Position numbers and translations under genes: made by a program
Source of the DNA: UBA6065 sp038063975
GTDB taxonomy: Bacteria > Patescibacteriota > Minisyncoccia > Phycocordibacterales > UBA6065
Reading direction: 5' to 3'
Assembly (NCBI GenBank): GCA_038063975.1
Contig: JBBTTY010000022.1
Location: 1-18,641 of the forward strand
Length of the DNA stretch: 18,641 nt
Shown here: positions 13,124 to 18,641 of the stretch, piece by piece
How positions within the stretch are numbered: position 1 is the stretch's first letter
How the letters are laid out: every line of letters begins with the position of its first letter
The notes under the pieces: generated by a model
Database searches by the model: none
Told to the model about the DNA's origin: nothing
Seen by the model: the letters and a program-made list of their open reading frames with translations, nothing else

Positions 13124-13792
13124 ATGAGTAATAACAAATTAAATCCGTTTGAACGTTTGTTCAAATTACAGGCGACGGTCGGAAAGTTGGTTTTGGATGG
13201 CAAGCGTGACCCAGAGTTGATAGCGAGTATTTTCCAAAAAATTGTTGATGAAAATTCGTTCGAGACAGTTGCCGCGACTCCCACCACCGCCAAGTGGGAA
13301 GTCCGTGACGGCGTGATCTATGTCACCCTTCCGGCCTCCGACGGCACCACCGGTCAGGGTTGGATCAAACGCTTGAAGTCGAAAGGCTTTCGGCTCTCGG
13401 AATATGCCGAAGGTTTGCTCCAGTCCTCGGACTTCAAACCGACCACAGGTATCGTTCATCGGCTCGCCATCCTCTCCGCAAAGTTCTGGTCCGACTCGGA
13501 GCGCATCACGCGCACCATCCGAGCTGAAGGCAAAAAACGGAAGTGGAACGAACTCAATCCCGAAGCGATCTGCATCCTTCGGGAAAACTTCTCGGATGAG
13601 GATCTCGAGAAAATGGGTTTCTGGTACATTGTTGGAATTCACGAACCCATTGAGGTCTACGGCGGACCGCACTTCCTCTATGCCTATCGTCGTGACGATG
13701 GCAGGTGGCTCCTTACGTATTGGGCTTATCCTGACCACTACTGGCAGGACGGCAGTGCGTTTGCTTGGTCTCTCCCGCAAGTTCAGTCCTAA
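13124..13792 (+). CDS. Hypothetical protein, 222 aa, two-part composition
   Basis: I cannot assign a function. Residues 1-47 (NPFERLFKLQATVGKLVLDGKR and following) are encoded by AT-rich DNA and look like a small helical module. From about residue 49 the DNA becomes markedly GC-rich with C-ending codons, and the protein is Trp/Tyr-rich with many charged residues, ending in a segment with GRWLLTYWAYPDHYW (192-206). It is predicted soluble, with no signal peptide or membrane helix. Proteins of this style, a shared N-terminal module and a Trp-rich C-terminal part, seem familiar from Patescibacteria hypotheticals, but this is from memory. The start is fixed by a Shine-Dalgarno; a strong promoter and own terminator make it a monocistronic accessory gene between core loci. 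Confidence 0.75.
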   Translation: MSNNKLNPFERLFKLQATVGKLVLDGKRDPELIASIFQKIVDENSFETVAATPTTAKWEVRDGVIYVTLPASDGTTGQGWIKRLKSKGFRLSEYAEGLLQSSDFKPTTGIVHRLAILSAKFWSDSERITRTIRAEGKKRKWNELNPEAICILRENFSDEDLEKMGFWYIVGIHEPIEVYGGPHFLYAYRRDDGRWLLTYWAYPDHYWQDGSAFAWSLPQVQS

Positions 13793-13845
13793 GACCTTGG
13801 AAATCAGTGCTTGGCCCTCTGATCCTTGGAACTTAGTTCTTCACG

Positions 13846-13871
13846 GCCTCGACGAAAGTCGAGGCTGTTTT
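13846..13871 (+). terminator. Intrinsic terminator of the 222-residue gene
   Basis: A perfect 8-bp stem GCCTCGAC/GTCGAGGC closes a GAAA tetraloop (13846-13865), followed by TGTTTTA. A textbook intrinsic terminator on the plus strand. Confidence 0.85.
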
Positions 13872-13934
13872 AGATTTGCGAGTTTTATATTCCCAATCGG
13901 TGTGGTTTTTCTTTGAATTTTTTGATTTTTCGTA

Positions 13935-13940
13935 TACAAT
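13935..13940 (+). promoter_or_regulatory. -10 box TACAAT, leaderless promoter of the MBL-fold gene
   Basis: TACAAT (5/6 match; overlapping TATACA) ends 7 nt before the ATG at 13948. The preceding terminator makes a new promoter here necessary. Confidence 0.55.
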
Positions 13941-13947
13941 CCAATGC

Positions 13948-14577
13948 ATGGTAATCACATATCAAGGTGGGGCGTTTGTGAAAGTGCAGTTCGGCGATAT
14001 CATTATTGCTGTCAATCCAATTTCAAAAGATTCGAAACTAAAAACGACCCGGTTTGGCGCGGATATCGCTTTGATATCCCTAAATCACCCTGATTTTTCG
14101 GGGACAGATCAAGTTTCATTTGGTGAAAAAAATGCATTTGCCATAACAGGTCCTGGTGAATATGAAATCAAAGATGTTTTTATCAAAGGCTTCAAATCAG
14201 AATCAAAATACGGTGGGGAAAACAGACTCAATACTATATACACGGTCAATCTGGAGAATATGCATCTCTGTTTCCTCGGTGCTCTCTCATCAAAAGATTT
14301 ACAAAGCGATGTTGCAGAGACTATAGATGACATAGATATTCTCTTTGTATCAGTTGGTACTGATGGCATCCTTTCTCCAAGCGATGCTTATAAATTGGCT
14401 GTAAAACTGGAGCCGAAACTGATTATTCCTCTCTATTGGGGCAATTCAGCCGCTCTCAAAACCTTTCTCAAAGAAGCCGGTGAAGAAAATACAAAACCAG
14501 TGGATAAATTAACCTTGAAGAAAAAAGATTTGGAAGGCAAGGAGGCGGATGTGATAGTCCTCGAACCGACTACCTAG
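13948..14577 (+). CDS. Metallo-beta-lactamase-fold protein with degenerate metal site
   Basis: A 209-residue protein with the strand order of UlaG-like MBL-fold hydrolases: MVITYQGGAFVKVQFGDIII at the N terminus, ADIALISLNHPDFS (38-51), ITGPGEYEI (70-78) and DILFVSVGTDGILSPSDAYKLAVKLEPKLIIPLYWG (about 130-165). In active members the first motif is HxHxDH; here it reads SLNHPDF. The later GDLGH-type motif is LGALSS and the final His is replaced in PLYWG. Most metal ligands are thus absent and the protein is probably a non-hydrolytic member. The open frame extends upstream to 13876, but the ATG at 13948 matches the fold start and follows a -10 box. It lies upstream of a small membrane protein and gyrA. 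Confidence 0.8.
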   Translation: MVITYQGGAFVKVQFGDIIIAVNPISKDSKLKTTRFGADIALISLNHPDFSGTDQVSFGEKNAFAITGPGEYEIKDVFIKGFKSESKYGGENRLNTIYTVNLENMHLCFLGALSSKDLQSDVAETIDDIDILFVSVGTDGILSPSDAYKLAVKLEPKLIIPLYWGNSAALKTFLKEAGEENTKPVDKLTLKKKDLEGKEADVIVLEPTT

Positions 14578-14601
14578 TCTTTTGCTTTGCGGATTCGCCC
14601 A

Positions 14602-14607
14602 TATCAT
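14602..14607 (+). promoter_or_regulatory. -10-like TATCAT before the 94-residue membrane protein
   Basis: TATCAT (5/6 match, overlapping CATAAT) ends 7 nt before the ATG at 14615, the spacing seen at other leaderless candidates. Read-through from the MBL-fold gene is also possible. Confidence 0.4.
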
Positions 14608-14614
14608 AATTGTC

Positions 14615-14899
14615 ATGTTTCAATATTTAGAAAAATTGAGGAAAAAGCCCGAAGGGGATAGACGAAAAGTAGTTCTCTGGATTTCTCTCGGCATTACAGT
14701 GGCAATTGCTCTCATCTGGGGCATTACTCTTACATTTCGCATAGACAACACGGATTTTTCTTTTGCTGACGATGCCGCCAGTGACAAAAAAATACCAAGC
14801 CTCACCGAGACTTTCTCTAATTTTATGGATCAAGTAGGCAATATCATAGACAACAGTACGACTTACCAGAGTCCAACTACTACAGAAGTAATCGAATAA
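14615..14899 (+). CDS. Small single-pass membrane protein, 94 aa
   Basis: I do not recognise a named family. The protein has a basic N terminus (YLEKLRKKPEGDRRK, 4-18), one membrane helix (about 20-43) and an acidic, Ser/Thr-rich tail. By the positive-inside rule the N terminus is cytoplasmic and the tail outside. The ATG at 14615 is preferred over an in-frame ATG at 14582, because the basic segment starts here and a -10 box precedes it at leaderless distance. It lies 37 nt after the MBL-fold gene and about 100 nt before gyrA, so it may be cotranscribed with the former. Function unknown. Confidence 0.7.
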   Translation: MFQYLEKLRKKPEGDRRKVVLWISLGITVAIALIWGITLTFRIDNTDFSFADDAASDKKIPSLTETFSNFMDQVGNIIDNSTTYQSPTTTEVIE

Positions 14900-14944
14900 T
14901 GAAATAAGTAATCGTTTTGTCAACTATTTAAAAATGCTCAAAAA

Positions 14945-14953
14945 TGCTATACT
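14945..14953 (+). promoter_or_regulatory. Extended -10 promoter of gyrA
   Basis: TGCTATACT is an extended -10 (TG-N-TATACT), giving a leader of about 36 nt. AAAAATGCT occurs twice in tandem here, the second copy running into the -10. No good -35 at 16-18 nt and no strong Shine-Dalgarno are seen. Confidence 0.5.
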
Positions 14954-14995
14954 TTAAGCAATATAACGCTTGTAAAAGAGCATTATTTTTTCTTT

Positions 14996-17900
14996 ATGAG
15001 TCCAAAAAATCCCCAGTCTAATTCAGAATCTTCAGTACCAGAGACAAAATCTGTATCGCGAAATTCGGGCATTGTTTCGCGTTCAATTGTCACAGAAATG
15101 CGCGAGTCGTATCTGGACTATGCCATGTCGGTCATTACCTCGCGCGCTCTGCCGGATGTGCGCGATGGTTTGAAACCTGTTCATCGTCGCATTCTCTATG
15201 CCATGAACGACATCGGTCTCACGGCTAGCGCCAAAACCAGAAAATCTGCGACCGTGGTGGGAGACGTGCTCGGCAAATATCATCCCCACGGCGATGCAGC
15301 AGTCTATGAATCCATGGTCAAAATGGCTCAGGATTTTTCCATGCGTTATCCGCTCATCATCGGCCAGGGAAATTTTGGCTGTTTTACTATAGATACCAAA
15401 ATCCGTCTTTCTGACGGTAGAAACATCTCGTTTGGCGATCTCATTGAAGAAGACAAAAAGGGTAAGAAAAATTATACATTTACTTCTGACGTGGACGGAA
15501 AAATAAAAATTGCTCTTATACAAAAACCGCACCTTACAATAAATAATGCAAAGATAATGAAAGTTGTACTCGATAATGGAGAGGAAATAAAATGTACTCT
15601 CAATCATAAATTTCTACTCAAAAATGGTGAATATATAGAAGCAGAAAACTTGAAATCAGGTATGTCGCTCATGCCTCTATATACGAGACTTTCAAATAAA
15701 GAAGATAGTGATATTTCTGAAATGTCAGGTTATGAGATGATTTTTCATCCAAATAATAATAAATGGGAATTTACTCACCGTTTGGCTGATGATTACAATC
15801 TCTCGAATAACATATATACAAAATTTTCTGGAAAAGTCAGACATCATACAGATATGATTTCTTTAAGACATGAGAATAATCCTGAATATCAGGCAATGAT
15901 GCATGAAAAAATTATTAAAGGTAATAAAAATCATACTAAAAATATTACCGGCAAGAAAAAATTTGATGCTATATGTAAGGAAGTTTTGATGTCTGGTGTT
16001 GAACTGTCTGAAATGGCATATGAAAATAAGCGTACTAATTTGTATCCTTATGGTTCGGCAACGCTTTGGAATACAGGTGTAAGTAAGTATTACAATGGGG
16101 ATATAAATAGAATTAAAGCTGAATTAGTTGCAAACCACAAAATCAGAAAAACTATTTTTTTGAAACAGCGTGAAAATGTATATGATCTTACAATTAATGA
16201 TACGCATAACTTTGCATTATCTGCCGGAGTTTTTGTTCACAACTCAATCGATGGTGACGGTGCGGCGGCTATGCGATATACCGAGGCAAAAATGTCGCGT
16301 CTGGCTATGGAGCTCCTGCGCGATCTAGAAAAGGAGACCGTTGATTTCCGTCCTAACTATGACAACACCAAAAAGGAGCCGATTGTTCTGCCTTCAGCTG
16401 TTCCGAATTTGCTCCTCAACGGTACACTTGGCATAGCTGTCGGTATGGCCACGAACATTCCGCCCCATAATCTCAGTGAAGTGCTCGATGCCACTCTTCA
16501 TCTCATAGAAAATCCAGATGCGCCGACAGAGGACTTGCTCAAATACATAAAAGGTCCTGATTTTCCAACTGGCGGAATTATTTACAGCGAGAGAGATATT
16601 CAACACGCCTATTCAACCGGCCGTGGAGGCATTTTGGTTCGTGGCGAAGCCGAAATCGTGGAGAATAAATCCGGTCAATTCCAAATCATCATCACTTCCA
16701 TTCCATATCGCGTGGTCAAAGCCGATCTCATCATGACTATTGCCGATCTGGTGCGTGAGAAAAAAATAGAGGGCATACGAGGCTTGCGTGACGAATCGGC
16801 AAAAGACATTCGCGTCGTTATTGACCTAAAAAGTGGTGCTCATCCGCAGAAAATTTTAAACTTCCTCTACAAGCATACCCAGATCGAAGATACTTTCCAT
16901 CTCAATGTCGTAGCCTTGGTCAAAGGCGTGCCGGAGACACTTTCTCTAAAATCGATTCTTGAACATTTCATAGAACACAGGGTGGAAGTAGTGAAGCGTC
17001 GTAGTATATATGATCTAAAAGTAGCCGAAGCTCGCGAGCATATTCTCATTGGTCTCAAAAAAGCTCTCGATCATATAGACGAAATCATAAAGCTCATAAA
17101 GAAATCTCGCGATGTAGAAGATGCCAAGGCTACGCTCATGAAAACGTTCAAATTTTCTGTTCTCCAAACGCAGGCAATTCTTGATATGCGCTTGCAGAAA
17201 CTAGCTGGTCTAGAGAGGAAGAAAATAGAAGACGAGCTCACGGCTATTCAAAAGTTAATAAAAGAATTAAAAGAACTTTTGGCAAGCTCAAAGAAAATTC
17301 TCGACGTCATAAAAACCGAGCTTATAGAAATAAAGACAAAATACGGCGATTTGCGCAGAACGAAAGTCATAAAGCATGGGGCGAAAGTATTGTCGGATGA
17401 AGATCTGATTCCGGATGTTGAGAGTGTCCTCGTTCTCACTCAGGGCGGATATGTAAAGAGAACGGCGCCTGATGAGTATCGTCGGCAAAAGCGGGGAGGT
17501 GTCGGTGTCATTGATTTGGATACAAAAGAAGAGGATTTTGTCACAAACTTGCTCACAGCCAGCACCCATAGCGATATTCTTTTCTTTACGGACAAAGGCA
17601 AGGCCTATCAAATAAAAATGTATGAACTACCTGAAGGCAAACGCGCCACCAAAGGCAAAGCACTGGTCAATTTCATATCTTTGGCCGATGATGAAAAAGT
17701 GACCTCCATATTACCCATGCCAAAAGAATCAAAACAAATGGCAGAACTCTCTCTCATGATGGTGACAAAGCTCGGCACAGCCAAAAAAGTAAAAGCGGCG
17801 AGCTTTCATGACGTGCGCCGATCGGGTCTCATCGCTATCACCCTCGAATCCGGTGATTCTCTCATGTCAGTGTCTTTTGTTTCAAAAGGTGATGATGTGT

Positions 17901-18349
17901 CCATTGTAACTTCAGAAGGTCAATCAATCAGATTTCGTGAATCAGATGTACGCGAGATGGGACGAGGGGCTTATGGTGTGCGTGGCATCGCTCTCGCCAA
18001 AGGCGACGCGGTCATCAGTGCCGATGTCATAAAAGCTCTCGGAAAAGGCACTCGCATCATAGTTATTTCCAAAAACGGCTACGGCAAGACAACTCTGGCG
18101 AGTGAATACAAAACCCAAAAGCGTGGCGGTTCAGGAATTCTCACTATGAAAGTGACAGACAAAACCGGTCCCGTTATTTCTGCTAAAGTTATAACAGAAG
18201 AAGACAGCGAGCTCGTGGCAATGTCCAAGAAGAGCCAAGTAGTGCGCGTAGAACTCTCGGAAATCCCAACTCTGGGTCGCCAAACCCAAGGCGTGCGAGT
18301 TATGAAATTGCGAGAGGGTGATTCATTAGCATCGGTTGTGTGTCTATAA
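14996..18349 (+). CDS. gyrA: DNA gyrase subunit A, intein-containing precursor
   Basis: GyrA cuts and rejoins DNA in gyrase, introducing negative supercoils. The 1117-residue precursor contains a 288-residue intein (129-416); the spliced protein would be 829 residues, a normal GyrA length. The N-terminal domain shows ESYLDYAMSVITSRALPDVRDGLKPVHRRILYAM (37-70) and GKYHPHGD (93-100). The catalytic Tyr is Y428 of the precursor (AAAMRYTE), Tyr140 after splicing. The C-terminal beta-pinwheel has a GyrA box QKRGGVG (831-837), which argues for GyrA rather than ParC; a second similar motif QKRGGSG is at 1041-1047. Splicing is required for activity because the intein separates residues only 12 positions before the catalytic Tyr. 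The TAA stop abuts stem-loop element D. Confidence 0.97.
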   Translation: MSPKNPQSNSESSVPETKSVSRNSGIVSRSIVTEMRESYLDYAMSVITSRALPDVRDGLKPVHRRILYAMNDIGLTASAKTRKSATVVGDVLGKYHPHGDAAVYESMVKMAQDFSMRYPLIIGQGNFGCFTIDTKIRLSDGRNISFGDLIEEDKKGKKNYTFTSDVDGKIKIALIQKPHLTINNAKIMKVVLDNGEEIKCTLNHKFLLKNGEYIEAENLKSGMSLMPLYTRLSNKEDSDISEMSGYEMIFHPNNNKWEFTHRLADDYNLSNNIYTKFSGKVRHHTDMISLRHENNPEYQAMMHEKIIKGNKNHTKNITGKKKFDAICKEVLMSGVELSEMAYENKRTNLYPYGSATLWNTGVSKYYNGDINRIKAELVANHKIRKTIFLKQRENVYDLTINDTHNFALSAGVFVHNSIDGDGAAAMRYTEAKMSRLAMELLRDLEKETVDFRPNYDNTKKEPIVLPSAVPNLLLNGTLGIAVGMATNIPPHNLSEVLDATLHLIENPDAPTEDLLKYIKGPDFPTGGIIYSERDIQHAYSTGRGGILVRGEAEIVENKSGQFQIIITSIPYRVVKADLIMTIADLVREKKIEGIRGLRDESAKDIRVVIDLKSGAHPQKILNFLYKHTQIEDTFHLNVVALVKGVPETLSLKSILEHFIEHRVEVVKRRSIYDLKVAEAREHILIGLKKALDHIDEIIKLIKKSRDVEDAKATLMKTFKFSVLQTQAILDMRLQKLAGLERKKIEDELTAIQKLIKELKELLASSKKILDVIKTELIEIKTKYGDLRRTKVIKHGAKVLSDEDLIPDVESVLVLTQGGYVKRTAPDEYRRQKRGGVGVIDLDTKEEDFVTNLLTASTHSDILFFTDKGKAYQIKMYELPEGKRATKGKALVNFISLADDEKVTSILPMPKESKQMAELSLMMVTKLGTAKKVKAASFHDVRRSGLIAITLESGDSLMSVSFVSKGDDVSIVTSEGQSIRFRESDVREMGRGAYGVRGIALAKGDAVISADVIKALGKGTRIIVISKNGYGKTTLASEYKTQKRGGSGILTMKVTDKTGPVISAKVITEEDSELVAMSKKSQVVRVELSEIPTLGRQTQGVRVMKLREGDSLASVVCL
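15380..16243 (+). other. GyrA intein, 288 aa, with HNH-like homing endonuclease domain
   Basis: The insertion lies between GQGNFG and SIDGDG. Splicing residues are complete: Cys129 first, TLNH as the block B TxxH motif (about 83 residues in), block F RENVYDLTINDTHNFAL, block G ending VFVHN with penultimate His and terminal Asn416, then extein Ser417 as +1 nucleophile. The middle (about 115-190 of the intein) has HRLADDYN and RHHTDMISLRHENNPEYQAMMHEK, resembling HNH endonuclease motifs (HHxDxxxxNNxPxN) but with altered spacing, so activity is uncertain. The coding DNA is visibly more AT-rich than the gyrA flanks, as expected of a mobile element. The site differs from the mycobacterial GyrA site, which follows the catalytic Tyr. 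Confidence 0.93.
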
Positions 18350-18459
18350 GAGCGAAAGAAGTGTCCTCGTGGAGGACGACGTCCTCGCCTGCTGGCTCGG
18401 CGTCTCATTCTCGGCCCGTCGGCCTCCGAAAGCCTCCACTCAAACACCTCTTTCGCTCT
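18349..18459 (+). repeat. Large 3'-UTR stem-loop element, copy D (after gyrA)
   Basis: A 111-bp element whose first base is the last base of the gyrA stop. Arms 18349-18375 and 18433-18459 pair as AGAGCGAAAGA/TCTTTCGCTCT, then GTGT/ACAC, a 4x4 internal loop, and GTGGAGG/CCTCCAC. The interior has CC..GCC-TGCT-GGC..GG (about 18385-18400) and GGCC-CGTC-GGCC (18413-18424). It therefore shows the TGCT-then-CGTC order of copies A to C, with fully GC-rich stems. The downstream GGGGATAATATAGG is not a U-tract. Confidence 0.82.
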
Positions 18460-18542
18460 GGGGATAATATAGGAAATGATTAGCAAAATATGCCTAAAAT
18501 AAAGGGTTTTTCAGGAATTCGCATGAATATTAGGAAATATAC

Positions 18543-18571
18543 TTGACAATATATCAACTAGGGTGTATAAT
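18543..18571 (+). promoter_or_regulatory. Near-consensus promoter before the second IS copy
   Basis: TTGACA (18543-18548), 17 nt, TATAAT (18566-18571). It shares CTTGACAA and GGTGTATAAT with the promoter at 9907-9936 although the remaining bases differ, and the IS-shared sequence begins 12 nt after TATAAT in both. Confidence 0.65.
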
Positions 18572-18586
18572 CGTTAGTGAAGATAG

Positions 18587-18641
18587 TTGTAAATTCTGGG
18601 GTCAAATGCAACTCGGTTGCTAATTACTCCTCAGAATACCA
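18587..18641 (-). mobile_element. Second copy of the IS30-family element, left end only
   Basis: 18584-18641 is identical to 9949-10006 over 58 bases, covering IRL and the end of the transposase gene. The window ends inside the element. Flanking bases before 18584 differ from those before 9949, so this is a separate insertion and not a duplicated region. Confidence 0.9.
18620..18641 (-). CDS. IS30-family transposase, last codons only (window edge)
   Basis: By position-for-position identity with the copy at 9985-10938, the minus-strand TAG stop is at 18620-18622 and the final codons (ending ILRSN) run to the window edge. The rest lies outside, so intactness cannot be judged. Confidence 0.8.

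Noticed and set aside
13876..13947. Upstream extension of the MBL-fold frame
   Set aside because: It lies in the terminator-promoter gap and adds a sequence unlike the family; the -10 box directly precedes 13948.
14996..18349. gyrA as topoisomerase IV parC
   Set aside because: The C-terminal domain has the GyrA box QKRGGVG at the expected place and normal GyrA length after splicing.

Overview
The window looks like a stretch of a Candidate Phyla Radiation (Patescibacteria, Parcubacteria-like) genome. The evidence is the packing of minimal core genes (ftsA-ftsZ, ybeY, a divergent bS21, lepB, pth, rpsA, gyrA), short 5' leaders with few Shine-Dalgarno sequences, a DUF5652-type small membrane protein and lineage-specific hypothetical proteins. 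TGA is a stop here (for example at 2866-2868 and 11476-11478), so the TGA=Gly code of Gracilibacteria/Absconditabacteria does not apply. This placement is inferred from gene content; no 16S rRNA is present.

Layout. 1-53 is the 3' part of a tRNA-Glu. 62-2868 holds cell-wall and membrane genes: a membrane-anchored GH3 glycosidase, a P-loop kinase-like protein on the minus strand, a DUF5652-like membrane protein and an M23 peptidase. 2876-3841 (minus) is a thioredoxin-reductase-like flavoprotein. 3990-8990 (minus) is one tightly packed run: lepB, a HisRS-like protein, rpsU, ybeY, ftsA, ftsZ. pth (9054-9686) diverges from lepB. 9952-10983 is an IS30-family insertion sequence. 11182-11478 and 13124-13792 are two GC-richer accessory ORFs, each with its own U-tract terminator. 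Between them rpsA runs on the minus strand. 13948-18349 (plus) carries a degenerate metallo-beta-lactamase-fold gene, a small membrane protein and gyrA, which is interrupted by an in-frame intein of 288 residues. The last 55 bases are the end of a second copy of the same IS, so the window probably stops at an assembly break in a repeat.

Main discovery. Four long stem-loop elements (3875-3987, 9724-9846, 11579-11690, 18349-18459) share one architecture. A long outer stem starts near GCGAAA and encloses a hairpin with a TGCT loop followed by a hairpin with a CGTC loop. Stem sequences differ widely between copies but pairing is kept. All four lie directly downstream of a housekeeping stop codon (ftsZ, pth, rpsA, gyrA), all in the sense orientation, and none has a U-tract. 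They look like a family of structured 3'-UTR elements, possibly unconventional terminators, 3'-end stabilisers or an RNA family. The accessory genes use classic hairpin-plus-U terminators instead.

Other points: many genes have a -10-like box 6-11 nt before the start codon, implying leaderless mRNAs. Both IS copies sit exactly 12 bp (to the shared TAG) downstream of a TATAAT box of a near-consensus promoter aimed into the IS, antisense to the transposase. Several core proteins lack hallmark residues (the FtsZ signature loop, the HisRS catalytic Arg, the MBL metal ligands).
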